52,447 nucleotides of DNA from UBA1563 sp041667115 (GTDB taxonomy: Bacteria > Bacteroidota > Ignavibacteria > Ignavibacteriales > Ignavibacteriaceae), in the NCBI GenBank assembly GCA_041667115.1, contig JBAYFO010000022.1:1-52447 (forward strand), in the 5' to 3' direction. The stretch's first letter is position 1. The number at the start of each line of letters is the position of its first letter. The notes below the pieces were generated by a model. It saw nothing but the letters and a program-made list of their open reading frames with translations, made no database searches and was not told where the DNA came from. Shown in pieces: positions 15,522-25,220 of the stretch. A program made the translations under genes and the position numbers.

Positions 15522-17576
15522 TTGAACAAAGAAAAAATTCTTGTTACTGCAGCCCTTCCTTATGCAAATGGACCTATTCATCTTGGACATTTAGCAGGCG
15601 CATATCTTCCTGCTGATATTTTTGTCCGCTACAACCGTTTAAAAGGGAATGATATTTTATTTGTCTGCGGCTCCGACGAACACGGGGTTCCTATTACCAT
15701 TACCGCCGATAAAGAAGGTCTTAAACCAAAAGACATAATCGATAGATTTCATAACATAAACAAGGATTCATTCGATAAATTCGGAATGAGTTTCGATATT
15801 TATTCCCGCACTAGTCTTCCTATCCATCACGAAACCGGCAAAGAATTTTTTCTTGAATTTCATAAACAAGGATTATTGAACGAGAAAAAGACGCTTCAAT
15901 TTTACGACGAAAAAGCAAATATGTTTTTACCCGATCGTTATGTTGAAGGGACTTGTCCCAACTGCGGAAATGAAAGTGCTCGAAGCGATGAGTGTGAAAC
16001 TTGCGGCGCGCTTTATGAACCAAGCGCGTTAAAAAATCCTTTAAGTAAGATTAGCGGCAACACTCCCATTTTGAAGGAAACCTCACATTGGTTTTTCCCT
16101 CTGGGAAAATTTCAAGAGCGGCTTGAAGCGTATATAATAGAAATGGATGAAAAATATCATTGGAAAGAAAATGTACTTCAGTATTGCAGAAGCTGGTTTA
16201 AAGACGGCTTGCAAGATAGAGCCGTAACACGCGATCTGGATTGGGGCATTCCCGTTCCACTTGATGATGCAAAAGGGAAAGTGCTTTACGTCTGGTTTGA
16301 AGCGGTTCTCGGTTACATTTCCGCAGCAAAAGAACTTTCTGAAAAGAGGGGAGAACCTGATCTCTGGAAAAATTACTGGCAGGATCCCAACACAAAATAT
16401 GTAGCCTTTATCGGAAAAGATAATGTGGTTTTTCACACGATCTTCTTCCCGGCAATGTTAATGGCGTGGAATGACGGAAGGGAAGATAAATATGTTCTTC
16501 CGCAAAATGTACCCGCAAATGAGTTTTATAATTTTGAAGGAAAGAAATTTTCAAAAAGTAGGAACTGGGGAATTGATGTTATCGATTTCTTGAAAGCATT
16601 TCCTCCCGATCCGCTTCGTTATACGCTTGCGGCAAATTTACCGGAGATGCGCGATACCGATTTCCATTGGAAAGAATTCCAGGCGCGTAATAATAACGAG
16701 CTTTCTTCAATTCTTGGAAATTTTATTAACCGGACGTTTACTTTCGTATTCAAGAATTTTGAAGGAAAAGTTCCTCCTCAATTTAAGTTAGAGGAAATTG
16801 ACCAGGAGATGATCTTGCTTTTAGAATCTTATCCGGCAAAGATATCGGCTCTTTTTGAAAATTATAAAATTAAAGACGGTGTTCTGGAAATTATGAATCT
16901 TGCTAGAGCAGCTAACAAATATTTTAATGATGCCGAACCCTGGAAGACGATAAAATCAGACAAAGAAAAATGCTCTACCACGTTGAACATTTGTCTGCAA
17001 ACTATTTTCACTTTGGCTGAATTAATTGAACCGATAATTCCTTTTTCATCGCAAAAAATATTTTCGATGTTGAACACACGCCCGGTAGCATGGGATTTAT
17101 GCGGCAACCAGCATTTAACCGCCGGACATCAATTAAATGATTTTGAAATTCTTTTCAAAAAAATTGAAGATGAGGAGCTAACTCCTTTTTTAGCTAATCT
17201 TGATGCAGCTCCCCCACTTGAGGAAAAAGAAGAGAAGCCCAAAGTGATTGACACATCAATAACGATTGAGGATTTTCAAAAAGTTCATCTAAAAGTTGCC
17301 GAGGTTCTCGAAGCGGAAAAAGTTGCAAAGAGTGAAAAACTGTTAAAATTAAAAGTTTCTCTGGGAACAGAAGAAAGACAGATTCTTGCCGGAATAGCCA
17401 AACATTATTCGCCGGAAGATATCGTTGGTAAAAAAGTAGTAATAGTTGCAAATCTAAAACCTGCTAAATTGATGGGAATGGAATCTCAGGGAATGATCTT
17501 AGCAGTTGAAGGAGATGGAAAACTTCATCTCTTGAACGTTGATTCTTCAATCCCGAACGGTACGAGAGCAAAGTGA
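15522..17576 (+). CDS. metG: Methionyl-tRNA synthetase with C-terminal tRNA-binding domain
   Basis: A 684-aa class I enzyme that charges tRNA-Met. It has ALPYANGPIHLGHLAGAYLP (HIGH region), a zinc knuckle with Cys145, Cys148, Cys158 and Cys161, KFSKS at 342-346, the anticodon-binding helical domain and, after a charged linker, an EMAP-II/Trbp111-type OB fold (about 575-684: LKVAEVLEAEKVAKSEKLLK, GMESQGMIL). The start is TTG 15522 after an ACGGAA site. The 119-bp gap to the divergent rmuC must hold both promoters; none is clear. Confidence 0.97.
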   Translation: MNKEKILVTAALPYANGPIHLGHLAGAYLPADIFVRYNRLKGNDILFVCGSDEHGVPITITADKEGLKPKDIIDRFHNINKDSFDKFGMSFDIYSRTSLPIHHETGKEFFLEFHKQGLLNEKKTLQFYDEKANMFLPDRYVEGTCPNCGNESARSDECETCGALYEPSALKNPLSKISGNTPILKETSHWFFPLGKFQERLEAYIIEMDEKYHWKENVLQYCRSWFKDGLQDRAVTRDLDWGIPVPLDDAKGKVLYVWFEAVLGYISAAKELSEKRGEPDLWKNYWQDPNTKYVAFIGKDNVVFHTIFFPAMLMAWNDGREDKYVLPQNVPANEFYNFEGKKFSKSRNWGIDVIDFLKAFPPDPLRYTLAANLPEMRDTDFHWKEFQARNNNELSSILGNFINRTFTFVFKNFEGKVPPQFKLEEIDQEMILLLESYPAKISALFENYKIKDGVLEIMNLARAANKYFNDAEPWKTIKSDKEKCSTTLNICLQTIFTLAELIEPIIPFSSQKIFSMLNTRPVAWDLCGNQHLTAGHQLNDFEILFKKIEDEELTPFLANLDAAPPLEEKEEKPKVIDTSITIEDFQKVHLKVAEVLEAEKVAKSEKLLKLKVSLGTEERQILAGIAKHYSPEDIVGKKVVIVANLKPAKLMGMESQGMILAVEGDGKLHLLNVDSSIPNGTRAK

Positions 17577-17723
17577 TGGTGTTAATGGGTCATTTACGAG
17601 AAAAGCAGCATGGATAAAGAAAAAGTGAAAATTTCAATTTTATTTACCTTGTTTTTCTAAGGTTCGTTTACTAAAATTCTTAACTAAAATTTCAATTATG
17701 AGCAAAAAATCGGAGTTATCTTT

Positions 17724-19706
17724 ATGCAAAAACGTCTCTTGATCTTTTCATTATTTTCTATAGCCCTTTTGTTTTCGGCTTGTTCTCCGAAACAGGGGGA
17801 AATTGTTTTAGCCAAATATGATAAAGGAAATGTTACTCTTGGTGAATTTGAAAAAGCATATGCTAAAAATTCCGGCGGTGTTGATGCCGCAAAAAAAGAC
17901 AGTCTTGAACAATATCAAAAATTCTTAGACTTATATGTTAATTTTAAATTAAAAATTAAAGATGCTTACGAAAGAGGATACGATAAAAATCCTGAGCTGT
18001 TGGCTGAATTAAACGATTACAAAAAGAAAGTTGGCGTCAGCTATCTTTTAGATAAAGAACTCGTTGAACCTGCACTCAAGAAATTATATGATCAAAGAAA
18101 AATAGAATTGCGTGTTAGCCATATTATGATCCGCCCTGATTCAACCGGTGATGAAGCAGCAAGAGTAAAAGCCAATGCAATTTTAAAAAGAGCGCTTGCC
18201 GGTGAAAGTTTTGATAGTTTAGTAAATGAATATTCAGCAGATCAATACTCAAAAGCTAAAGGCGGAGATATTTATTATATCACTGCAGGTTTAATTGTTC
18301 CTGAATTTGAAGATGCGGCTTACAAAACAGAAGTAGGGAAAGTCTATCCGGAAGTAGTAAAAACGAGATTCGGGTATCATATTATTAAAGTGACGGAAAA
18401 ACGGGAAAGAATTCCTTCGATCCGGGTAAGTCATATTCTTATTCCTTTTGCCAATGAAGCAGGAGTAAACGATACCTTAGCGGCTTTTCATAAAATCGAC
18501 AGCATCAAAACTGCCCTTAAAAACGGAGCTGATTTTGCAAAACTTGCAGAGGAATATTCAAAAGATCCGGGTTCCGCTAAAAAGGGAGGAGACCTGGATT
18601 TCTTCTCGCGACGTGTAATGGTTAAAGAATTTGATGAAGCCGCTTTTAATTTAAAAGTTGGTGAAGTTTCAGACATCGTTAAAACCAACTATGGGTATCA
18701 TATTATCAAACAGACAGATAGAAAACCATATCCGAGTTTTGCCGATGAAAAAGAAGAATTGAAAAAAATCTATAAACAAACAAGATATAATGCCGATTAC
18801 GATACCTTGTTAAACTTCTATAAGAACAAATATAATTTTAAACTTAGCGAAACCGGAATTGAAAAAATTCACGCTGCAAATGATTCTATAAAAGTCGGTC
18901 CCGATTATTTTGACAGCAAATTGCAAACGAATTTTGGCAAAACGGAAGTTTTTAGATTAAATGGAGAAATTTTTAATCTTGATACCGTGCTTAATAAAAT
19001 TCTTACGCAAGCTGAATTTATGAATAAAGTAATTACGCGCGAAGTATTGAAACAAGCAGCAAATAAAATTGGCGGCGATCTTGCTCTAGAACTCGAAACA
19101 CTTTCGATGGATAGCCGTTACCCGGAATACGCAGACTTGATGGAAGAATATAAAAACGGAATTTTTATTTTCAAATTGCAGGAAGATGAAATTTGGAACA
19201 AAATAAAAATTGACGATGCAAAACTTGAAGAACATTACAACAAGACTAAAGAAAAATATAATTGGACTGACCGCGCAGCTTTTACGGAAATCTTTTCTCG
19301 TAAAGATTCCATTATTCAAGTTTGTCAGGATCTTCTGAAACAAGGAATGGATTTTGATTCGTTGGCTGCCAAGTATACCGAAAGAGCCGGAATGAAATCC
19401 AAGGGAGGCAAGTATGAAATGATGGATGCTAATAGCTCGCAACTAGCGAAGGAAGCATATAAACTTGAAAAAGTTGGAGATGTCTCTCCTTCAATTGCAA
19501 ATGCAAACGGATTTTCGTTGTTAAGATTGGATCAAAAAGAGGCTGCCCGTCCAAAAACGTTTGAAGAAGCAAAAGCTGAAGTTTCCGGTTCATTTCAGGA
19601 AGCGGAAAGCAAGCGCTTGGAAAACGAATATGTTGAATTATTGCGAGCAAAGTATAAACCGGAAATCAATAAAGAAGAATTATCAAAAGCCTTTAAGAGT
19701 GAATAA
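17724..19706 (+). CDS. Lipoprotein foldase with tandem parvulin domains
   Basis: A 660-aa periplasmic peptidyl-prolyl isomerase/chaperone. The signal MQKRLLIFSLFSIALLFSAC ends in a lipobox at Cys20. A SurA-like helical N-region (about 30-120) is followed by two parvulin domains, about 128-232 (RVSHIMIRPD, GYHIIKVTEK) and 232-340 (RVSHILIPFANEAG, GYHIIKQTDR). A third, degenerate parvulin-like unit at about 516-620 keeps only KGGKYEMM and a weak core. It opens a row of three foldase genes and probably serves outer-membrane protein assembly. The preceding 147-bp gap holds a repeated 12-mer but no convincing promoter. Confidence 0.88.
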   Translation: MQKRLLIFSLFSIALLFSACSPKQGEIVLAKYDKGNVTLGEFEKAYAKNSGGVDAAKKDSLEQYQKFLDLYVNFKLKIKDAYERGYDKNPELLAELNDYKKKVGVSYLLDKELVEPALKKLYDQRKIELRVSHIMIRPDSTGDEAARVKANAILKRALAGESFDSLVNEYSADQYSKAKGGDIYYITAGLIVPEFEDAAYKTEVGKVYPEVVKTRFGYHIIKVTEKRERIPSIRVSHILIPFANEAGVNDTLAAFHKIDSIKTALKNGADFAKLAEEYSKDPGSAKKGGDLDFFSRRVMVKEFDEAAFNLKVGEVSDIVKTNYGYHIIKQTDRKPYPSFADEKEELKKIYKQTRYNADYDTLLNFYKNKYNFKLSETGIEKIHAANDSIKVGPDYFDSKLQTNFGKTEVFRLNGEIFNLDTVLNKILTQAEFMNKVITREVLKQAANKIGGDLALELETLSMDSRYPEYADLMEEYKNGIFIFKLQEDEIWNKIKIDDAKLEEHYNKTKEKYNWTDRAAFTEIFSRKDSIIQVCQDLLKQGMDFDSLAAKYTERAGMKSKGGKYEMMDANSSQLAKEAYKLEKVGDVSPSIANANGFSLLRLDQKEAARPKTFEEAKAEVSGSFQEAESKRLENEYVELLRAKYKPEINKEELSKAFKSE

Positions 19707-20499
19707 TTTTTTCAAAGCATCGTTCATTTTTGTAGCATTACTTTTTGTCGGCTGTGCAAAAGAAAAGCCGGCTACCGGGTATGTTGCAAAAGTGAACGAT
19801 GCTTATCTTTATAAAAAGGATTTTACCTTTTCTCCCGATACGAATAGTGCTTACAAAAATGAGTTTATCCGGAACTGGGTTACAACCGAGTTGCTTTCTC
19901 AAGAAGCACGGAAGAATGACATTGAAAAAAGTGATGAGTATCGGGAACTCTCAAGCAAAGCGAACAAAGAAATATTAAAAGCGCTTTGGATCAAAAAATA
20001 TTTAGAAGAAAAAGAGATTGCTTTTTCTTCTAAAGAATTAGAAGCTTATTACCAGAATAAACCGGAAGCATTTAGACTACACCAAGATGCGGTCATATTG
20101 AATCAGGTTTACTTTAATCAATATGATAAAGCCATTAAGTTCAGAAATGTACTTCTGGAAAGCGATTGGAATAAAACGCTGAAAGCATTTTCAAATGATT
20201 CGTCGCTCGTGGCTTCATCAACAGCTGCATTGGTCTATTATTATCAGATAGGAACCGGTAGCTTATTAAATATTGTTAATGAACTTCAACCGAATGAGGT
20301 TAGTCTGGTGTTACCGTTGCAGAACAATCTGTTTACGGTTGTACTTTTGCTTCAAAAATTAAAAAAAGATGAAGTTCCGCCTTTCGTTTCGCTCCGAAAA
20401 GAAGTTGAAAAAACTATTAGAGAAGAAAAACAGAAGCAATTGATCGAGGAACATCTGAAGGAATTATATTCACAAAATGATATCGATATTAAAAAATAG
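19699..20499 (+). CDS. Lipoprotein related to peptidyl-prolyl isomerases (foldase-like)
   Basis: A 266-aa precursor. GTG 19699 overlaps the end of the upstream foldase by 8 bases and places a lipoprotein signal (VALLFVGC) at the N-terminus; the frame stays open further upstream only inside the neighbour. The body resembles the SurA/PrsA N-terminal helical chaperone region (VAKVNDAYLYKKDF, NEFIRNWVTTELLSQEARKN) and a poorly conserved parvulin-like part (LHQDAVILNQVYF, then LPLQNNLFTVVLLL) without the usual active-site residues. It is likely a chaperone partner of its two neighbours rather than an isomerase. Confidence 0.7.
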   Translation: MNNFFKASFIFVALLFVGCAKEKPATGYVAKVNDAYLYKKDFTFSPDTNSAYKNEFIRNWVTTELLSQEARKNDIEKSDEYRELSSKANKEILKALWIKKYLEEKEIAFSSKELEAYYQNKPEAFRLHQDAVILNQVYFNQYDKAIKFRNVLLESDWNKTLKAFSNDSSLVASSTAALVYYYQIGTGSLLNIVNELQPNEVSLVLPLQNNLFTVVLLLQKLKKDEVPPFVSLRKEVEKTIREEKQKQLIEEHLKELYSQNDIDIKK

Positions 20500-20506
20500 G
20501 ACAAAC

Positions 20507-21778
20507 ATGAAGAAGTATTTTCTCTTCCTTTTACTTTTTATATTTCCTGAGCTAGTTGCTCAACAAACTGTAGACAAGGTAATAGCGGTTGTTGATAATG
20601 AAATTATTCTAAAGAGCGAATTGGATTATCAAATTAATATGGTTGCGGCTCAGCGTAAAATTGATCCGGCAACTCCGGCGCTGCGAGATCAAGTCTTGAA
20701 GATGCTGATTGATGAAAAATTAGTTTATGCCGAAGCGGGACTCGATTCCATTACGGTAACGGAAGATGAAATTGGAAAACAAATTGATTATCAAATTAAT
20801 CAACTGATTCAGCAATACGGCTCGAAGGAGCGTGTTGAGCAGATGTATAACATGAACCTTGAAAAGATAAAGAGAGAATTGCGCGACGATGTCCGCAAAA
20901 ATTTGATGATCCAAAAAACGCAGGAAAAAAAGTTTGGACAGGTAGAATCGACACGCCGCGAAGTGGAAGATTTTTTTGCTCAATTTAAAGACAGCCTCGG
21001 GGTGATTCCTGAAAAAGTAAAATTATCTCACATTTTTAAGAATCCGCAAACATCATCAAGATTGAAAGAAAAATATAAGGCAGAAGCGCAGGCAATATTG
21101 GATTCGATAAAAGCCGGAGGCGACTTTGCCGAATTCGCTAAAAAATATTCTGAAGACCCCGGCAGCGCTGTGCAAGGGGGTGACCTGGGATTTGTTAAGC
21201 GCGGAGTTTTTTATCCCGAATTTGAATCAGCTGCGTTTGCACTAAAAGATAATCAACTTTCTGAGGTGATTGAATCACCGGTAGGATTTCATATTATTCA
21301 ACTATTAGAAAAACGGGGCGAATCAATTCACACCCGTCATATCTTAATTAAAATTAAGGCTGATGATGAAAGCGACCTCAACACGATCCAGTTGTTAACG
21401 GATATTCGCGACAGCATCGTCAGAAAAGTCGGAACGTTCTCTGCGTTTGCAAAAAAATATTCCGATGATAAAGAAACAGTAAATCTTGGTGGACAGCTTG
21501 GTACTTTTTATCTCAACCAGCTTGATAAATCATTGTTGGAAATTGTAAGCAAGTTGAAAGAAAATGAAATCAGTTATCCAAAGCGCGTTAACTATGCCGC
21601 AGATAGTTACGGCTATCATATCGTTTGGTTGGAGAAAAGAATTCCTCAACATAAACCGAATATTGATGTTGATTACACGGAGTTGAAAAAACTTTCCGAT
21701 GAATATAAAAAGCAAAAATTGTACGCGGCTTGGTTAGAAGAATTAAAAACAAAAATCTTTTGGGAAATTAAAGAATAA
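20507..21778 (+). CDS. surA: SurA-like periplasmic chaperone/peptidyl-prolyl isomerase
   Basis: A 423-aa precursor with signal peptide MKKYFLFLLLFIFPELVAQQ, a SurA N-terminal domain (VDKVIAVVDNEIILKSELDY), and two parvulin domains at about 168-275 (KLSHIFKNPQ, DPGSAVQGGDLGFVKRGVFY) and 273-385 (TRHILIKIKADDES, YGYHIVWLEKR). It escorts unfolded outer-membrane proteins to the BAM complex. ATG 20507 is chosen over an upstream start because it begins the signal peptide. It follows the previous lipoprotein by 7 bases. Confidence 0.92.
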   Translation: MKKYFLFLLLFIFPELVAQQTVDKVIAVVDNEIILKSELDYQINMVAAQRKIDPATPALRDQVLKMLIDEKLVYAEAGLDSITVTEDEIGKQIDYQINQLIQQYGSKERVEQMYNMNLEKIKRELRDDVRKNLMIQKTQEKKFGQVESTRREVEDFFAQFKDSLGVIPEKVKLSHIFKNPQTSSRLKEKYKAEAQAILDSIKAGGDFAEFAKKYSEDPGSAVQGGDLGFVKRGVFYPEFESAAFALKDNQLSEVIESPVGFHIIQLLEKRGESIHTRHILIKIKADDESDLNTIQLLTDIRDSIVRKVGTFSAFAKKYSDDKETVNLGGQLGTFYLNQLDKSLLEIVSKLKENEISYPKRVNYAADSYGYHIVWLEKRIPQHKPNIDVDYTELKKLSDEYKKQKLYAAWLEELKTKIFWEIKE

Positions 21779-21805
21779 CAAGAAAGCTGAAGAAGGAAAA
21801 TTCGC

Positions 21806-22798
21806 TTGCAAACTACTCATCAAAATAATGACGTTCAGTTAGTTGAACAATTAGCCGGTTCGGTTCAGTCGATTAAAAAAGAGATTGCAAAAGTTATTAT
21901 CGGTCAAGATGAAATTGTTGACCACTTACTCTTGTCGCTTCTTTCGCGCGGACATTGTTTGCTTGTCGGTGTTCCGGGATTGGCAAAAACGTTGATTATA
22001 AAAACGTTAGCCGACGTGCTCGATCTTAAATTTAATCGAATTCAATTCACTCCCGACCTAATGCCAAGCGATATTACCGGAACTGAAATTCTTGAAGAAG
22101 ACAGTATTACAAAGAAGCGGGACTTCAGATTTATTCTTGGTCCTATTTTCGCCAATGTTATTTTAGCTGATGAAATAAATAGAACTCCTCCTAAAACGCA
22201 AGCTGCATTACTTGAAGCGATGCAGGAACATAAGGTTACTATCGCGGGTAAAACGTATCCGCTTGATGAACCATTCTTTGTGTTAGCAACACAAAATCCA
22301 ATTGAACAGGAAGGGACCTACCCGCTTCCGGAAGCCCAACTTGACAGATTTATGTTTAACCTTTGGCTTGATTATCCTTCACTTGAAGAAGAAAAAGAAA
22401 TTGTAAAAACCACAACGGGCGGATTTTTTCCTGAATTAAATAAAATAGTTTCAGCCGAAACACTGGTCCATTTTCAACAGTTAGTTAGACGTGTGCCGGT
22501 TGCGGATAATGTTATTTCCTTTGCAGTAAATTTTGTGAACAAGACACGCCCGGATAATCCACAAGCTCCGCAGTTTATTAAGGAATGGCTTCGCTGGGGT
22601 GCGGGTCCAAGAGCTTCGCAGTATTTGATATTGGCGGCAAAAGCAAAAGCCGTTTGTCAGGGAAGATTTACCCCGAATATTGATGACGTTAAATCCGTTC
22701 TGATTCCTGTTCTACGGCATCGCATTATTACAAATTTTAATGCCGAAGCCGAGGGAATTAATTCGGTTGAAGTGATAAAAAAAATATCGGAACTTTAA
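21806..22798 (+). CDS. MoxR-family AAA+ ATPase
   Basis: A 330-aa AAA_3 ATPase with Walker A GVPGLAKT (55-62), Walker B VILADEINRTPPKTQAALLE, sensor 1 LATQNPIEQEGTYPLPEAQL and arginine finger DRFMF, plus the MoxR lid domain with WLRWGAGPRASQYLILAAKA. MoxR proteins act as chaperones that mature partner proteins, usually with DUF58 and VWA-domain genes just downstream. Here the partners are missing and a convergent gene ends one base away. The start is TTG 21806. Confidence 0.92.
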   Translation: MQTTHQNNDVQLVEQLAGSVQSIKKEIAKVIIGQDEIVDHLLLSLLSRGHCLLVGVPGLAKTLIIKTLADVLDLKFNRIQFTPDLMPSDITGTEILEEDSITKKRDFRFILGPIFANVILADEINRTPPKTQAALLEAMQEHKVTIAGKTYPLDEPFFVLATQNPIEQEGTYPLPEAQLDRFMFNLWLDYPSLEEEKEIVKTTTGGFFPELNKIVSAETLVHFQQLVRRVPVADNVISFAVNFVNKTRPDNPQAPQFIKEWLRWGAGPRASQYLILAAKAKAVCQGRFTPNIDDVKSVLIPVLRHRIITNFNAEAEGINSVEVIKKISEL

Positions 22799-22799
22799 C

Positions 22800-23849
22800 T
22801 TAGATTCTGGTTATCCGGTAATTTTTCCACGCGAAATAAAATTCCATGCTTGCCGTTTTAATTACCGTAGCGGTTGGAATCGCAAGAAGCATCCCTAATA
22901 AACCATACAACTGTCCCCCTGCAATAATCAAAAATATTATTATCAACGGATGCATGTGGACGCTTTTCGAAAAAATGAATGGTTGAACAACACCGTTATC
23001 TAAAGCGTAAATGATTAAGAGTGAACCTATTATGATAGGCGCTTTAGACAGGTCACCATATTGCAGAAAAGAAATAAGCAAAGCCGGGACTCCGCCGATG
23101 ATCGGACCAAAATAGGGAATAAGATGACCAACCCCTGCAAGCGCTCCTAATGCAAGCGCATTGTCTACACCAATTAATTGAAATGATAAACCGCATGCCA
23201 GCCCGATGAACAGCGCGTCCAGCATCCATCCCCGGACATATCTTCCGAGCTGATGAGTTACTTTTTTTATAACCCAATATGACATTTCTAAATACCGGTT
23301 CGGTAAAGCAGAAACCAATCCTTTGATGATTAGGGTTTTATCTCTTAAAATAAAAAAAGTTGTAAAGGGAAGGATAACGATGACGGCAAAAAAGGAAAAA
23401 ATATTTGTTAAAAAGGGAGAAATTTGATTGAATAAATTTTCTACTATGCCGGATGAAAGTTTATCAACCTGCTGGGAGATAATTTCTCTCGTTACAAAAG
23501 GGAAAAAAATTAACAGGTGGTCTTCAAGTAAAACAAACTGACTTCTAATTGTGCCGACATTCAATTTTACAAAAAGCGCGTTAAGCTGGCTTAATATTGT
23601 GGGGATCAGATAGGAGTAAATCCCAATCCCCACCAGTGCAAAAACCAGAAATACCAAAAGGATGGCATGTAATCTTTTAAAAGAATTTTTTTCAAGAAAA
23701 TAGATGATGGGATCAAAAATAAAAGCGAGTAGTACCGAGAGCGCTAAAAGTATGAGCACATCTAACAAATAATAAATCAGGAAAAACAACAAAGGCAAAA
23801 CAAGAAGGAGAAATAAATAATTCCGCTTTATGATTGCTTCGTTTTGCAT
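22800..23849 (-). CDS. AI-2E family transporter (PerM-like membrane protein)
   Basis: A 349-aa inner-membrane protein with about eight hydrophobic helices, two near the N-terminus and the rest in the C-terminal half. Family marks are PFTTFFILRDK, GRYVRGWMLDALFIGLACGL, GVGHLIPYFGPIIGGVPALL and the C-terminal PLIIIFLIIAGGQLYGLLGM, MLLAIP. Members include quorum-signal exporters and sodium/proton antiporters; the substrate here is unknown. It is the last gene of a minus-strand operon and follows the NifU-like gene by 3 bases. Confidence 0.9.
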   Translation of the reverse strand: MQNEAIIKRNYLFLLLVLPLLFFLIYYLLDVLILLALSVLLAFIFDPIIYFLEKNSFKRLHAILLVFLVFALVGIGIYSYLIPTILSQLNALFVKLNVGTIRSQFVLLEDHLLIFFPFVTREIISQQVDKLSSGIVENLFNQISPFLTNIFSFFAVIVILPFTTFFILRDKTLIIKGLVSALPNRYLEMSYWVIKKVTHQLGRYVRGWMLDALFIGLACGLSFQLIGVDNALALGALAGVGHLIPYFGPIIGGVPALLISFLQYGDLSKAPIIIGSLLIIYALDNGVVQPFIFSKSVHMHPLIIIFLIIAGGQLYGLLGMLLAIPTATVIKTASMEFYFAWKNYRITRI

Positions 23850-23852
23850 CTG

Positions 23853-24077
23853 TTATGAAACCGCTTCTACTCGTCGAATACCGGGGACTTCCCTAATTAA
23901 TGCCCGCTCAACTCCCGCCCTTAAAGTCATTTGAGACATCGGGCACGAGCTGCAAGCACCGATTAATTTCACTTGAACAATTCCGTCTTTGGAAACGTTT
24001 ACCAGTTCTACATCACCGCCATCGGCTTGTAAATACGGGCGAACATTATCAAGTGCTTTTTTTATTCTTTCTTCCAT
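23853..24077 (-). CDS. NifU-like iron-sulfur cluster carrier (NifU C-terminal domain only)
   Basis: A 74-aa protein consisting of just the Nfu domain: EERIKKALDNVRPYLQADGG, DVELVNV and the cluster-binding Cys42-x2-Cys45 in GACSSCPMSQMTL. Stand-alone Nfu proteins receive [4Fe-4S] clusters and pass them to apo-enzymes. It follows mrp, another cluster carrier, by 14 bases, and the operon also carries the iron-sulfur protein pair NfnAB, a likely client. Confidence 0.93.
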   Translation of the reverse strand: MEERIKKALDNVRPYLQADGGDVELVNVSKDGIVQVKLIGACSSCPMSQMTLRAGVERALIREVPGIRRVEAVS

Positions 24078-24091
24078 AAAAATTTCTTGTT

Positions 24092-25195
24092 TTAATTTTC
24101 CATCACAATTTCGATTTTAGTCTCCGAGGCACTTGCATTTCTTATGCTAACCTGAGCGGCTAAATTTCTTGCAATTGAATAAATAATGTCTGCATGAACC
24201 GAATCAGGAATATCAAAAACAATCGGGACACCTTTATCTCCGCCGATTCGCACACGGGGATCAATAGGAATGCCGCCTAAGAATGGCGCTTCAAGTTCCT
24301 CTGCAAGTTTTTCTCCGCCGCCGTTTCCGAAGATATCATATTTATTTCCGGTATCGGGTGCGATAAAATAACTCATGTTTTCTATAATACCAAGCACCGG
24401 AACATTTACGCGGTGAAACATTTTTAAACCTTTACGCGCGTCAATTAAAGAAACTTCCTGTGGTGTAGTAACAATTACCGCGCCTGTTAGCGGAATAGTT
24501 TGTGCCAGGGTTAATTGAATATCTCCTGTTCCGGGAGGCATATCAAAGATTAAATAATCAAGTTCGCCCCAGGCAACATCTGATAAAAACTGTTTTACTG
24601 CACCGCTCGCCATTGGTCCGCGCCAAATAACGGGTGCGTTATCGTCAATTAAAAATCCGATAGACATTAACTTAATTCCAAAATTTTCGAGCGGAAGCAT
24701 TTTCATTGTTTCTTGATCTTGATAAACGCGGGGCTTTTCTTTAATACCCATCATCAACGGAATACTCGGTCCGTAGATATCTGCATCAATCAAGCCCACC
24801 TTAGCTCCATCTTTTGCAAGTGCAACGGCAAGGTTAACGGCAACGGTGCTTTTCCCAACGCCTCCTTTTCCGCTTGCAATAGCAATGGTATTTTTTACAC
24901 CCGGCAAAATTGCATCTTTAACTTCGTTAGCATGCGATGCCACATTTGAGGTCATTTTTATTTTTATTTCCGATACGTTGGGAAAATCTTGTTTGATCGC
25001 ATGTTCACAATCGGATTGAATTTTATCTTTTAACGGACAAGCCGGAGTTGTAAGAATAACATCAAACGAAAGTTTGTTTCCATCTATTTGAATGTTGTCA
25101 ATCATTTTTAGCGTTACAAGGTCTTTGTGAAGGTCGGGGTCGTTCACTCTTTTTAGAGCGTTCAGAATTCCTTCTTTCGTAATTTGCATTTTCAT
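24092..25195 (-). CDS. mrp: Mrp/ApbC-family iron-sulfur cluster carrier ATPase
   Basis: A 367-aa protein. Residues 1-80 form a MIP18/DUF59 domain (LNALKRVNDPDLHKDLVTLK, TTPACPLKDKI); residues 105-350 form a deviant-Walker ParA/MinD-type ATPase with GKGGVGKST at 109-117 and FDMPPGTGDIQLTLAQ. Mrp proteins bind and transfer [4Fe-4S] clusters. The CxxC pair typical of many ApbC C-terminal regions is not evident here (IENMSYFIAPDTGNKY), so the cluster may sit elsewhere or be bound differently. ATG 25189 is an alternative start two codons inside. Confidence 0.92.
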   Translation of the reverse strand: MKMQITKEGILNALKRVNDPDLHKDLVTLKMIDNIQIDGNKLSFDVILTTPACPLKDKIQSDCEHAIKQDFPNVSEIKIKMTSNVASHANEVKDAILPGVKNTIAIASGKGGVGKSTVAVNLAVALAKDGAKVGLIDADIYGPSIPLMMGIKEKPRVYQDQETMKMLPLENFGIKLMSIGFLIDDNAPVIWRGPMASGAVKQFLSDVAWGELDYLIFDMPPGTGDIQLTLAQTIPLTGAVIVTTPQEVSLIDARKGLKMFHRVNVPVLGIIENMSYFIAPDTGNKYDIFGNGGGEKLAEELEAPFLGGIPIDPRVRIGGDKGVPIVFDIPDSVHADIIYSIARNLAAQVSIRNASASETKIEIVMEN

Positions 25196-25220
25196 TCCTT
25201 TACTGATTTACTTAAAAACA

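Noticed and set aside
17577..17723. Repeated AAAATTTCAATT 12-mer before the foldase genes
   Set aside because: It occurs only twice in an AT-rich gap, with no symmetry or spacing that suggests an operator.
19561..19698. Extension of the second foldase lipoprotein into the preceding gene
   Set aside because: The extra residues are a frame-shifted reading of the parvulin gene and precede the signal peptide.
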